DNA of 64,000 nucleotides from Saprospiraceae bacterium (GCA_020630495.1 JAHDBH010000001.1:1-64000), one strand, 5' to 3'; positions 43,083 through 51,979 are shown, counted from the first letter of the stretch. Translations and numbers: made by a program. Notes: generated by a model from the sequence alone, not told the origin.

Positions 43083-43090
43083 TATCTTTG
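43083..43090 (+). promoter_or_regulatory. -7 box TATCTTTG for rpsO
   Basis: Exact TAnnTTTG followed by C, 30 nt before the rpsO ATG. This is the canonical position for a housekeeping Bacteroidota promoter. Confidence 0.75.
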
Positions 43091-43120
43091 CACCCGAAAA
43101 TAAGAAGGTAAAACACGCAC

Positions 43121-43396
43121 ATGGCTAGTTATCTGACAGCTGACAAGAAAGACGAAATCTTCCAGACTTATGGAGGAGACAAGAGCAACACTGGATCCAC
43201 AGAGGGTCAGGTAGCACTCTTTACATTTAGGATCAAGGCCCTCTCTGATCATCTCAGGGAGCACCCAAAAGATCACTCCTGCCGCCGGCAGCTGCTCACG
43301 CTCGTGGGTAAGAGAAGGCGCCTACTGGCTTATCTCAGTAGTAAAGACATCGTCAAGTATAGAGAACTCATAGAGAAGCTAGGCATCAGAAGATAA
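43121..43396 (+). CDS. rpsO: 30S ribosomal protein S15
   Basis: Primary 16S rRNA-binding protein of 91 residues, close to the usual 89. The conserved [36 protein letters not shown] and [21 protein letters not shown] identify S15. A consensus -7 box precedes it, and pnp follows after about 130 nt, the same order as in E. coli, with a GC-rich hairpin between them. Confidence 0.97.
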   Translation: MASYLTADKKDEIFQTYGGDKSNTGSTEGQVALFTFRIKALSDHLREHPKDHSCRRQLLTLVGKRRRLLAYLSSKDIVKYRELIEKLGIRR

Positions 43397-43438
43397 TCTG
43401 ATGTCCTCCAGATCTCTATAAGTCTGACTCATCTGACA

Positions 43439-43457
43439 GTTACCGCCTGGCGGTGAC
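43439..43457 (+). promoter_or_regulatory. Hairpin in the rpsO-pnp intergenic region
   Basis: ACCGCCTGGCGGT forms a compact GC-rich inverted repeat 42 nt after the rpsO stop and 72 nt before pnp. There is no T-run, so it may be an attenuator or RNase processing site rather than a terminator. Confidence 0.4.
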
Positions 43458-43528
43458 CCCTTCTTTCTATTACAACACATCACCCGCACGGAGCGAGATC
43501 ATAAGTGTGGGTACAAGTACTCTTACTT

Positions 43529-45697
43529 ATGAACAGACAAGCACACACGCAATCCTTTCAGCTTCCTGACGGCCAAGAGGTCATCATAGAAACTGGAAAA
43601 CTCGCCACGCAGGCCCATGGCTCTGTGGTAGTGACTGTGGGCAACATGATGCTATTTGCCTCAGTGGTGAGCGCACATGAGGCACGCGAAGGCCAGCCTT
43701 TCTTTCCACTCTCTGTAGATTACCAAGAAAAGTTTGCTGCTGCAGGCCGTATCCCAGGTAATTTCTTCAGAAGAGAGACCAGACTATCCAACTATGAGAT
43801 CCTCATCAGTAGACTAGTCGACCGTGCTATCCGCCCTCTCTTCCCCGATGGATATATGAATGACACGCAGGTGATCGTCAATCTGATCAGTGGTGATCCT
43901 GAGATCCTTCCAGATGCCTATGCAGCTCTAGCAGTGTCAGCAGCTCTAAGCGTAAGCGACATCCCATGGGCCGGACCACTCTCAGAAGTCCGTGTGGCTA
44001 AGATTGACGGCCAGTACAAGGTCAACCCGCATCGCACAGAACTGGAGTCAGCAACCCTCGATATCATCGTAGCCGCTACGCTGGACAATGTCATGATGGT
44101 GGAGGGCGAAGCAGACGAGTGCTCTGAGCAGGAGCTCATAGACGCGATCAAAGTAGCTCATGAGGCTATCAAGACGCAGTGTAGCGCTCAGCTTGACCTA
44201 GCGCAGAAGGTAGGTGAGAAAGCCACTGTGAAGCGCGTCCTAGAAGAGGCACCTTCTAGTGATGAAGTCATGGGCATCGTTGCAGAGCATTGTACAGATG
44301 ATATATGGAAGGTCTGCCGAGGCGCTATGGCCAAGCACGACCGCAAAGAAGCTTTCACGCAACTCTACACTGACCTCATAGAGAAACTCACAGAGAGCAA
44401 AGGAGAAGAGTGGATGACTGAGAATAAAGACTTCCTGAAGAAGTACTTTGAAAAGAAGAAAAAAGAAATCATCCGCGCACAGATCCTCCAAGACGGTAAG
44501 CGACTAGATGGTCGAGCTACCGATGAGATACGCAACATATGGTGCGAGGTGGACTACCTCAAGTCTACGCACGGCTCGGCGATCTTCACTCGCGGAGAGA
44601 CGCAGGCACTGACTTCTCTCACTCTCGGTAGTAAGAGAGACGAACAGATGATTGATAATGCACTCGGTCAATACAATGAGCCATTTATCTTGCACTATAA
44701 TTTCCCTGCTTTATCAGTAGGTGAAATCAAGCCAATGAGAGGTCCTGGTCGCCGTGAGGTGGGCCACGCCAATCTAGCTCAGCGATCTCTCAAGCAGGTC
44801 ATGCCTGATGACTACGCGTATACTGTACGCCTCGTATCAGACATCCTAGAATCTAACGGATCATCATCCATGGCTACTGTCTGTGCAGGCGCCCTAGCGA
44901 TGATGGATGGCGGTGTTCCGCTCAAAGCGCCTGTATCAGGTATCGCCATGGGTCTAGTGAAAGAGGGAGAGCAATCAGCCGTATTATCTGATATCCTTGG
45001 CGATGAAGATGCGGTAGGAGACATGGACTTTAAGGTCACGGGCACGGCCAAGGGTATCTGCGCTTGCCAGATGGATATAAAGATCGACGGTCTGCCATAC
45101 GATCTTCTCACAGACGCGCTAGAGCAAGCGCGCAAAGGACGACTTCATATCTTGGGCGAAATGGCCAAGACTCTTGAGACACCTCGTGAGGACTACAAGC
45201 CGCATGTGCCACGTATAGAAGTGATTAGAATCGATAAGACATTCATAGGTGCGATCATAGGACCTGGAGGTAAGAATATCCAGGAACTACAAGCAAGAAC
45301 TAATACGACTATCGCCATTGACGAGGACGAGACTAATGGTATCGTACAGATCATGAGTGAAGATGCCGCTGGTATGAAGGAGGCAATCGATCACGTGAAG
45401 ATGGTCACATACATGCCGTCAGTAGGTGATGTAGTAGATGCCAAGGTGGCGAGCGTGATGCCTTATGGAGTCTTTGTTGACTTTGGAGGTCGTAGCGGTC
45501 TGCTCCATGTATCAGAGTTTGATTGGAAGCGCGTGGAAAATGTAAGCGAGTATTTCAAAGAAGGTGATGAAGTCACCGTAAAGATTGTAGACATCGATCA
45601 GAAGTCTGGTAAGTTCAGACTGAGTCGCAAGGTTCTGCTAGAGCGACCAGAGAGATCAGGTGGAGGAGATCGCAACGGCAGAGATCGTAGATCCTAG
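43529..45697 (+). CDS. pnp: Polyribonucleotide nucleotidyltransferase (PNPase)
   Basis: Phosphorolytic 3'-5' exoribonuclease of 722 residues from MNRQAHTQSF. Two RNase PH domains (about 1-215 and 305-540) flank a helical linker; FRRETRLSNYEILISRLVDRAIRPLFPDG is split over the first, and SNGSSSMATVCAGALAMMDGG lies in the catalytic second. KH (IGAIIGPGGKNIQELQ) and S1 (VVDAKVASVMPYGVFVDFGG) RNA-binding domains close the protein. The GTG start at 43505 only adds eight hydrophobic residues not seen in the family. It trimerises and can join the RNA degradosome. A strong terminator follows. Confidence 0.96.
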   Translation: MNRQAHTQSFQLPDGQEVIIETGKLATQAHGSVVVTVGNMMLFASVVSAHEAREGQPFFPLSVDYQEKFAAAGRIPGNFFRRETRLSNYEILISRLVDRAIRPLFPDGYMNDTQVIVNLISGDPEILPDAYAALAVSAALSVSDIPWAGPLSEVRVAKIDGQYKVNPHRTELESATLDIIVAATLDNVMMVEGEADECSEQELIDAIKVAHEAIKTQCSAQLDLAQKVGEKATVKRVLEEAPSSDEVMGIVAEHCTDDIWKVCRGAMAKHDRKEAFTQLYTDLIEKLTESKGEEWMTENKDFLKKYFEKKKKEIIRAQILQDGKRLDGRATDEIRNIWCEVDYLKSTHGSAIFTRGETQALTSLTLGSKRDEQMIDNALGQYNEPFILHYNFPALSVGEIKPMRGPGRREVGHANLAQRSLKQVMPDDYAYTVRLVSDILESNGSSSMATVCAGALAMMDGGVPLKAPVSGIAMGLVKEGEQSAVLSDILGDEDAVGDMDFKVTGTAKGICACQMDIKIDGLPYDLLTDALEQARKGRLHILGEMAKTLETPREDYKPHVPRIEVIRIDKTFIGAIIGPGGKNIQELQARTNTTIAIDEDETNGIVQIMSEDAAGMKEAIDHVKMVTYMPSVGDVVDAKVASVMPYGVFVDFGGRSGLLHVSEFDWKRVENVSEYFKEGDEVTVKIVDIDQKSGKFRLSRKVLLERPERSGGGDRNGRDRRS

Positions 45698-45749
45698 ACA
45701 TAGACAATCATCAGTGGCCTCCGCAGATGGATTCCGCTGAGGATATAGG

Positions 45750-45786
45750 AAGCTCCGTTTCTCGATAGGAAATGGAGCTTTTTTTT
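45750..45786 (+). terminator. Rho-independent terminator of pnp
   Basis: AAGCTCC and TTTC arms pair with GAAA and GGAGCTT, followed by a run of T residues. It lies 52 nt past the pnp stop. Confidence 0.9.
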
Positions 45787-45790
45787 ATGC

Positions 45791-45806
45791 ATTTGCTCGA
45801 CAGAGC
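45791..45806 (+). repeat. Mini-hairpin element copy 16 (ATTT foot, stem GCTC, GACA loop)
   Basis: Reads GC then ATTT, GCTC, GACA, GAGC directly after the pnp terminator T-run. The stem base change T/A against GCGC copies is compensated on the other arm. Confidence 0.7.
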
Positions 45807-45854
45807 ACGCCCTCAGCAGATGTGCATCTCAGAGCGTCCAGACGAGGCGTGAAG

Positions 45855-46478
45855 CTAATCCAAGATCGGATTGCGATCTGGTTTGTGTACGTAGAGCTTC
45901 CATCCCATTTCCTCGGCCATGAAATTCATCACCTCTATCATCTGATCAGATTCTTCCCGAGCAGCGTCGAGTAATTGGTCTTCGTAGACTCGGTCTCGTA
46001 TCACGTTTTTGGCATTGGTCGCTAGCTGGGTGTAGTCTTCTGGCGTCCATTTGTTGAACCAACTGTGATCTATATCCCGATACTTGATCTCATGGTCGAT
46101 AGCTAGAATCTCAGGCTCTGGGACATCACTCAGCGTGATAGTCCTGGCTGCGCTGTCGATATCCATAGAGATCTGCGACATATCAAATCCCACTAGAACC
46201 TTTCCAGTGATCTGGATCTGAGCGGTCTTGCTAAATTGCAGTTTGCTGGGAAAGGGCAAGTAGAGCGTCACTTCGCGGATGTTTTCTTCGTCATAGGTCT
46301 CACTATAGTTGGCTTCTATAGTAATCAGCTTCTGTACCTTCTCCATCTTCTCCAGGATCACTACTGCGTCGCTTTGCGTGTGGCGGGTCTGATTATTCTT
46401 GGTTATCAAGTAAGATATAGCGCCACCAAGACCCAGAAGCCCTAGAATCAGTACGGTGTAGAGTAAGAATCTTCTCAT
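45855..46478 (-). CDS. DUF4230 family membrane-anchored protein
   Basis: Protein of 207 residues: one N-terminal membrane helix (FLLYTVLILGLLGLGGAISYLI), then a periplasmic domain with VQKLITIEANYSE, KTAQIQITGKVLVGFDMSQI and ITLSDVPEPEILAIDHEI, matching the DUF4230 pattern as I know it. The end is a helical stretch (EESDQMIEVMNFMAEEMGW). Function is unknown. It overlaps the upstream lipoprotein gene as ATGA, so the two are translated together, in an operon begun by the phosphopantetheinyl transferase. Confidence 0.8.
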   Translation of the reverse strand: MRRFLLYTVLILGLLGLGGAISYLITKNNQTRHTQSDAVVILEKMEKVQKLITIEANYSETYDEENIREVTLYLPFPSKLQFSKTAQIQITGKVLVGFDMSQISMDIDSAARTITLSDVPEPEILAIDHEIKYRDIDHSWFNKWTPEDYTQLATNAKNVIRDRVYEDQLLDAAREESDQMIEVMNFMAEEMGWKLYVHKPDRNPILD

Positions 46479-46921
46479 AGGTCTGTACTGTCGCGGCCGC
46501 TGAGTGAGCCTGATTTGGTCTCATAGTGAAATAGACGCCACTCCTCACCACGCTTCATCCAGTGCCGGACGATTGCAAAGGGCGCCTGCTTGTGCTGATG
46601 TACTTCTATGACCATCCTATCGCTTACAGCTTCGAGCTCGTGGTGATAGTGCTCTTCCTTGAAGTATTCTAGTCTGTGCATACTCCAGTCATCGAGAGTC
46701 CAAAAGCCGCTTCCAGTACTGTCTATCTTAGCAGGTAGCGGAAACATAGTGTGGTCTATCTGATAGAGACTATCGGAGTGGTATCTTGTGTAAAACGTAA
46801 GGAAGTCTGAAGGTACAGACGCAGTCTGACCCTCCATGCGATGATCTCCATCTGCTCGACTCTGTCTATCGCAACTCACCAGACTGAGCAGCATCATCGC
46901 GAGTATAAGCGAGCACAGCAT
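46475..46921 (-). CDS. Small lipoprotein (DUF4348-like)
   Basis: Lipoprotein of 148 residues starting MLCSLILAMMLLSLVSC, with a clear lipobox. The mature domain contains DFLTFYTRYHSDSLYQIDHTMFPL, which recalls the Bacteroidota DUF4348 fold with its DSLFQ..FPL pattern; I hold this loosely. The 217-codon ORF in the track reads through the preceding gene in another frame and is not the real start. Its first 56 bp overlap the 3' end of the phosphopantetheinyl transferase gene. Function is unknown. Confidence 0.65.
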   Translation of the reverse strand: MLCSLILAMMLLSLVSCDRQSRADGDHRMEGQTASVPSDFLTFYTRYHSDSLYQIDHTMFPLPAKIDSTGSGFWTLDDWSMHRLEYFKEEHYHHELEAVSDRMVIEVHQHKQAPFAIVRHWMKRGEEWRLFHYETKSGSLSGRDSTDL

Positions 46922-47525
46922 AGGTGCCTGGCAGGGAGAAGTAGCGGATCGTAAATTGCCAGTTGATCTCATTCTTTCTGAGGTGAGCGATGGCTGTGCC
47001 ACCTTGTGGGACATAACGGAAGGGCTCCACCTGCAAGTGTCTGATGAAGTCGATTTCTCTACGGCCCCAGGCTTTGTACATAGATTCCTTGATACCCCAG
47101 AGTATGTGGAGAGACTCTGCGCTGCCATCGTTGTATTGCAATTCTTCGGGGCTGCAATATTTCTCGCGGATCCTTGTGATCTTGTCTACATGTCTCTGGA
47201 CATCTATACCATGGCGTACGTCACTTTGACTCGCCGCGATCAGAGGATAGCTATGTGAGAAAGAAATATGCTTGTCATAGGACTGATAATGTGGCTTGCC
47301 ATGCTCGTCCTTGAGGATGATCCTACGTCCAGGATCTGTCTCGATGGCCTGTAGACAGGATCTAGCACCCAGCCACTCGAGCCTCCGTCTTCCTCGCAGC
47401 CTATTCAGATCGTCCAGCTCGCTGGGTATCAGTTCTAGTTGCTCGAGCAGCTTCTCCTCAGTCTCTGTGAGATTCCACAGACCTAGTGAGATCTCGTCTA
47501 TTGTGATACGTAGATGCAGCGCCAT
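46866..47525 (-). CDS. 4'-phosphopantetheinyl transferase superfamily protein
   Basis: Transfers the phosphopantetheine arm of CoA to carrier proteins. The protein has 219 residues from MALHLRITI, the two-domain Sfp/AcpT type. Metal and CoA motifs are HGIDVQRHVDKITRIREKYCS and the helix LHILWGIKESMYKAWG (W-x-x-K-E-x-x-x-K). ISFSHSYPLIAAS supplies the conserved central His. Substrate could be a primary ACP or a polyketide or peptide carrier; no such cluster is in the window. A CACCTTTG box just before the Met supports this start over the one nine codons upstream. Confidence 0.85.
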   Translation of the reverse strand: MALHLRITIDEISLGLWNLTETEEKLLEQLELIPSELDDLNRLRGRRRLEWLGARSCLQAIETDPGRRIILKDEHGKPHYQSYDKHISFSHSYPLIAASQSDVRHGIDVQRHVDKITRIREKYCSPEELQYNDGSAESLHILWGIKESMYKAWGRREIDFIRHLQVEPFRYVPQGGTAIAHLRKNEINWQFTIRYFSLPGTYAVLAYTRDDAAQSGELR

Positions 47526-47747
47526 GTTGCAAAGGTGCTTCATAGCTATCATATGGTCTCACCTCGGATGCCAGATGCTACTCTGGCGGGATCAATCTAG
47601 ATTATCGAGCTATCTTTATACTCCACTCTATACTATCATAGCTGAGGCATCGATAAGCGTTGTACAAGTTTTGCGCTTCCATGTCCATCAGCCATGCGTC
47701 GATAGATATCTACTTACTCCATCCTATCGCCATATCGCGTCACACAT

Positions 47748-48284
47748 ATGATACTCACGGATACACAGATCTTACAGGCTATACAGAAGGGCGAGATCCT
47801 CATAGAGCCTTACTCTATAGACTGCCTAGGCACTAATAGCTATGATGTGCACCTCAGCGAAAATCTCGCCGTCTACAAAGACAAAGAGCTGGATGCGCGC
47901 AAGCACAATGAGATAGAGCATATCCAGATAGGGCCAGAGGGCTTTCTTCTCATGCCTGGGACACTCTATCTCGGAGCCACGGTAGAGTATACAGAGACAC
48001 ACCAGACCGTACCTTTCCTTGAGGGCAAGTCAAGTGTGGGACGGCTAGGCATAGATATCCATGCCACAGCTGGTAAAGGTGATGTAGGATTTTGTAATCA
48101 TTGGACTCTTGAGATCAGCTGCGTGCACCCTGTAAGGGTATATGCTGGTATGCCTATAGGTCAGCTCATCTATTTCACGGTAGATGGTCAGATCAATAAT
48201 TACTATCACAGCAAGAAAGGTGCTAAATACAATCAGAAGACTCCTCAGCCAATGGAGTCTATGATGTACAAGAACAAGTGGTAG
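47748..48284 (+). CDS. dcd: dCTP deaminase
   Basis: Makes dUTP from dCTP for thymidylate synthesis, 178 residues. The trimeric dUTPase-like fold is marked by IEPYSIDCLGTNSYDVHLSE, VPFLEGKSSVGRLGIDIHATAGKGDVGF (catalytic Glu and binding Ser/Arg segment) and YAGMPIGQLIYF. The GFCNHWTLEIS stretch fits the monofunctional deaminase. It is divergent from the phosphopantetheinyl transferase, with no other nucleotide gene nearby apart from a NUDIX regulator downstream. Confidence 0.93.
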   Translation: MILTDTQILQAIQKGEILIEPYSIDCLGTNSYDVHLSENLAVYKDKELDARKHNEIEHIQIGPEGFLLMPGTLYLGATVEYTETHQTVPFLEGKSSVGRLGIDIHATAGKGDVGFCNHWTLEISCVHPVRVYAGMPIGQLIYFTVDGQINNYYHSKKGAKYNQKTPQPMESMMYKNKW

Positions 48285-48325
48285 TCGCCTATCCCGTGCG
48301 CAGCTATTTGCCTGCCTGTGATGTG

Positions 48326-48338
48326 ATGTATACATTTG
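48326..48338 (+). promoter_or_regulatory. Palindrome ATGTATACAT overlapping -7 box TACATTTG
   Basis: A perfect 10-bp palindrome (48326-48335) overlaps an exact TAnnTTTG box (48331-48338) before the NUDIX/winged-helix gene. This is the layout of a repressor-blocked promoter. The TTG start in the ORF track lies inside the box. Confidence 0.55.
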
Positions 48339-49106
48339 TCACTGATTATCCTTGCAGTGCCACTCTCTTATACTTCCAAGACAGAAAATTCTCAGGCTGA
48401 GAATATCAATATCCAGCTCTCAGGAGTAGAGGATAGCTACCGCTTTGCCGTATCTGTGGATTGTGTAATCTTTGGATATTCTGAGAAACAAAGCCTTCAA
48501 GTGCTCTTACTGGCCTGCAATATGGCTCCGTATGATGGACTGTGGGGCTTGCTGGGTGACTTACTGCATCCTGACGAAAACCTCGACGAGGCACCATTAC
48601 GAATACTCAGAGAACGGGCGGGACTTACAGACGTGTACTACGAGCAGGTGCAGACATTTGGTAGGGTGGACAGACATCCTATAGGAAGGGTAGTCAGTAC
48701 GGCATTCTACAGCTTAGTGCAGATCTCATCCATCCCACTTTCATCCTCCAGCAAGAATCGTGTGCGATGGTTTAATATAGATGAGCTGCATCAGCTTGCC
48801 TTTGATCATCAAGAGATTATAGAGACCTGTCTTGCCCGTCTCAGACGTAGACTGCGAGAGTCTCCGCTCGGCTTCAATCTGCTGCCGCAGAAATTTTCTT
48901 TACCTCAGTTACAGACTCTCTATGAGGTCGCTCTAGACATCACTGTGGATAAGAGAAACTTTCGTCGAAAAATCAAAAGTCTCGAGATCCTCGAAGAACT
49001 CGACGAATACCAGAGTGACGTAGGCCACAGGCCTGGACGCCTCTACAGATTCAGACAAGATCGCTATGAGAAGCTGCGTCGCAGAGGACTGAAGTTTGAG
49101 CTGTAG
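48336..49106 (+). CDS. NrtR-like regulator: NUDIX domain plus winged helix
   Basis: Protein of up to 256 residues. An N-terminal NUDIX domain (about 35-160: AVSVDCVIFGYSEKQSLQVLLL, GLWGLLGDLLHPDENLDEA) has a degenerate Nudix box lacking the RE and EE catalytic residues, and the C-terminal winged helix (PQLQTLYEVALDITVDKRNFRRKI, GRPGRLYRF-like end) follows. This is the NrtR layout; NrtR regulates NAD or sugar metabolism by binding ADP-ribose-like ligands. The start is uncertain: the TTG at 48336 overlaps a -7 box, and GTG at 48357 is a better candidate. Target genes are not shown. Confidence 0.82.
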   Translation: MSLIILAVPLSYTSKTENSQAENINIQLSGVEDSYRFAVSVDCVIFGYSEKQSLQVLLLACNMAPYDGLWGLLGDLLHPDENLDEAPLRILRERAGLTDVYYEQVQTFGRVDRHPIGRVVSTAFYSLVQISSIPLSSSSKNRVRWFNIDELHQLAFDHQEIIETCLARLRRRLRESPLGFNLLPQKFSLPQLQTLYEVALDITVDKRNFRRKIKSLEILEELDEYQSDVGHRPGRLYRFRQDRYEKLRRRGLKFEL

Positions 49107-49143
49107 CTCAGACTAGTCGATTCTAGCCTCTCAGATCGCTGTA

Positions 49144-51969
49144 CTATCGCATCACCTGAAATGCCTGCACCAAGATACTGTCCGCTGTCTCCACTCTGAG
49201 ATAGTAGATGCCCACGGGCAGATCGTCAGTCGGAATACCTAGAGGCAATGGCAAGTCAACTCGCTGCACTCTGCTGATGTGATGACCTTTGCTATCGTAT
49301 ATGTCGTATGAACTGACAGATAGGTCGGTGGAAGCATCTACGTAGATGATGTCTGTGGTAGGATTTGGATAGATGCGTATCTCGGAAGCCCTAGCAGAAG
49401 TTGGATGGTAGGTACTGGTGGTAATATCGCCCTCTGTGAGCCGCTGATTGCTCCATAGTCGGTATTCGCCCGGTCGCATATCAATCACGTCAAATCTCGA
49501 CGCCACTAATATGCTATCACCTGTCATCAGATCATACCAGGTCCCAGGACCTGAAAAGCGAGGCGAGACTGCAAGGTCCTTGGTATCCATATTGGCTGCA
49601 AGCACTATCTCTAGGGTATCAGAGCGCAACTGCATAGTCTTGATAGCACCGAATACTTGCATCTCAAAGTCACCCTCATGATAGACTGCATGGCTTGATC
49701 TGAGCTCGAGCATACGACTGATCTGGCGCTGCATGCTCGCTCGATTTTCGTCTTGTAAAGCTTCCCAGTAGGTCGGCTTGCGCGATAGTCGGCAGTCATT
49801 GGATATGGTGCCGTCTGTACATCGATTGATACTATACGGAAATCCGAGCTCGCCAAACTGCCAGATCATCTTGGGACCTGGGATCGTGAGCATGAGCGCA
49901 TGTGCAGCCGTAAGCCTCTCTAGGGCGATATCTTCATCACGTGTATTGTGACCATCGGCCGTACTGCCAAACTGTACATTACGATAGTACAGTCGCTCTT
50001 CGTCATGGCTCTCTATGTATCCTACGATGCCAGGAAGACTCCACTCTCGCGAGTCATCCTCATGATAGATATAGCTGAAGTCTGACTCACCATTAAAGTT
50101 GAAACCCATGGTAGCTTGGTTCATGGTATGGTTAGCATTACCCCAGAGCATCATACCGTAGTCTGCAAGTTCCTGCTCTTCTCTGTTGTCTCCAAAGTGC
50201 TCAAGTATGATGTAATTATCGGGATCTATACTCCAGATGTGATCTGCATAGTCCTTGAGTATGGCGATACGACTCTCATCATAGGCGGACCAGGCTCCTA
50301 TATCAGTATTGATTCGCTGTGTAAATCCCTTGCTGAGATCAAATCTGAAACCGTCTATGCGGTACTCTTCGATCCAGTATTGTACCACGTTTTTGACGAA
50401 AGTCTGCGTCGCCTCACTCTCATGATTGAGGTCATAGCCTACATTGAAGGGATGCGTGGCTTCTACGTTGACCCAGGGATTATCCTCTGTGGGCCTGAAA
50501 TTCTGAGCGTCCCAGTATAGTTGACACAGTGGACTCTGCGAGAATGCATGATTGTATACCACGTCGAGGATGATGGCTATATCGAGTGCATGAGCGCTAT
50601 CTACGAGCTGCTTGAATGTCTCTGGCGATCCATAGTATTTATCTAGCGCGGTGTGAAAGGAAGGATTATAACCCCAGCTGTCATTGCCTTCATACTCCTG
50701 GATGGGCATGAGCTGGATGGCATTGATCCCTAGATCGGCCAGATACGTCAATGAGTCTAGCAGTGTAGCATAGTTCTCCACATCTAGGAAATCTCTCAGC
50801 AGTAGCTCATAGATCACGAGCTCCTGAGATGGAATCGCTGGCGGAGGGCTCTGCCAAGCAAATGTATCAGGAGCTGTAGTCACCCAACTCAGTATGCCGC
50901 GTCCTCCCTGCGGATAGTCTCGCAGATCTGGCCAGTGAGAATCTGGGATAAATCGATCATTGGACGGATCGAGAACGAGGCGAGAGTAGGGGTCAGCGAT
51001 CCTGATCTGTCCGTCTACGAGGTACTGCATGCCGTAGTCAGCATCAGGGTCCAGTCCCTTTATCTCTACCCACCATCTCTGACCATCAGGCGTGATGTGC
51101 ATGTACTGCTCGCTCGTGAGGATAAAGTCATTCCACTCTCCCAGTACGTAGATAAATTCCTTATCAGGCGCAAAGAGTACACAGCGTATCGTGCTATCAT
51201 TGAGTATCGTGATACCGTCTTCACTCCCTAGTGGAAGCGCCTCTACCAGAGGAGCACTGATCACAGCGACGCTGATAGAATCACGCACTATAGCACCACT
51301 TGTAGCTTGCGACAGGAAGTGAAGGCTATAGTCACCTGCTTCCTGGATGCTGAGCTGATACTCTAGTGAGCGACCCGTGCTCGTGACGAGTAGGCTGTCA
51401 TCAAGGTAGAGTGTGGTCTCCGCGATCCGATTACTCGCTATCTCAACTGCGATGGATTCATCAGACGTACTGATGATCTGAGACTCAGAGGGAGTGATAA
51501 ACGTGCTGATAAAACCCTGTGATGCGTCATATACTGGGGTGAAGATATCTTGAAAATCAGCAGTCTTGCCCTCGCGACTACCGTCCACATTGCGAAATAC
51601 AAATGCAAGCTCAAAAACCTCGGTATCCTCTGGAAAATCATAGAAAGTAGGGATGTGGAACTTGATCTGGTGCTGATTGTCACCTATACGAGTCATCTTC
51701 ACTCGTGGATCATCCGTACCCCAATTACCCTGTACATATTGCCAATTACCTGATCCAGGGGCATCTACGATGACACCCGTGTGAGCATAGACTTGATCGA
51801 CTCCTATGAGCCCACCGCTGCCCTGAGTAGCATCATAAGTGATGGTGACGGTATCATCCTGGGTAGGGAATCTCGGCTCTACGGTGATGATCTGGGCACT
51901 TACGTGCAAATGCGTCAGCGTGAGAAAAAGCAGACAAACGATGAAGCGTATGGGGCTGGAGTGGGTCAT
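49144..51969 (-). CDS. T9SS-secreted alpha-amylase family (GH13) enzyme
   Basis: Extracellular GH13 of 941 residues from MTHSSPIRFIV. After the signal peptide (HLHVSAQ) come beta domains, an E-set/CBM48-like module with FIYVLGEWNDFILTSEQYM (about 270-370), then the barrel with conserved regions DVVYNHAF (about 468), GFRFDLSKG (nucleophile Asp, about 540), ILEHFGD (acid Glu, about 588) and YIESHDEERL (about 651). A type A sorting tail (IYPNPTTDI to LVQAFQVMR) ends it. It should cut starch or branched glucans outside the cell and is the last gene of the pgmB operon, 11 nt after the second GH13. Confidence 0.93.
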   Translation of the reverse strand: MTHSSPIRFIVCLLFLTLTHLHVSAQIITVEPRFPTQDDTVTITYDATQGSGGLIGVDQVYAHTGVIVDAPGSGNWQYVQGNWGTDDPRVKMTRIGDNQHQIKFHIPTFYDFPEDTEVFELAFVFRNVDGSREGKTADFQDIFTPVYDASQGFISTFITPSESQIISTSDESIAVEIASNRIAETTLYLDDSLLVTSTGRSLEYQLSIQEAGDYSLHFLSQATSGAIVRDSISVAVISAPLVEALPLGSEDGITILNDSTIRCVLFAPDKEFIYVLGEWNDFILTSEQYMHITPDGQRWWVEIKGLDPDADYGMQYLVDGQIRIADPYSRLVLDPSNDRFIPDSHWPDLRDYPQGGRGILSWVTTAPDTFAWQSPPPAIPSQELVIYELLLRDFLDVENYATLLDSLTYLADLGINAIQLMPIQEYEGNDSWGYNPSFHTALDKYYGSPETFKQLVDSAHALDIAIILDVVYNHAFSQSPLCQLYWDAQNFRPTEDNPWVNVEATHPFNVGYDLNHESEATQTFVKNVVQYWIEEYRIDGFRFDLSKGFTQRINTDIGAWSAYDESRIAILKDYADHIWSIDPDNYIILEHFGDNREEQELADYGMMLWGNANHTMNQATMGFNFNGESDFSYIYHEDDSREWSLPGIVGYIESHDEERLYYRNVQFGSTADGHNTRDEDIALERLTAAHALMLTIPGPKMIWQFGELGFPYSINRCTDGTISNDCRLSRKPTYWEALQDENRASMQRQISRMLELRSSHAVYHEGDFEMQVFGAIKTMQLRSDTLEIVLAANMDTKDLAVSPRFSGPGTWYDLMTGDSILVASRFDVIDMRPGEYRLWSNQRLTEGDITTSTYHPTSARASEIRIYPNPTTDIIYVDASTDLSVSSYDIYDSKGHHISRVQRVDLPLPLGIPTDDLPVGIYYLRVETADSILVQAFQVMR
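51896..51911 (-). repeat. Mini-hairpin element copy 17 (ATTT foot, stem GCAC, GTAA loop)
   Basis: Minus strand reads ATTT, GCAC, GTAA, GTGC and encodes HLHVSA at the signal peptide cleavage site of the GH13. Confidence 0.6.
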
Positions 51970-51979
51970 AGAGTAATAG

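Noticed and set aside
43505-43528. GTG start for pnp
   Set aside because: Adds eight residues (MWVQVLLL) absent from PNPase; the ATG at 43529 gives the usual N-terminus.
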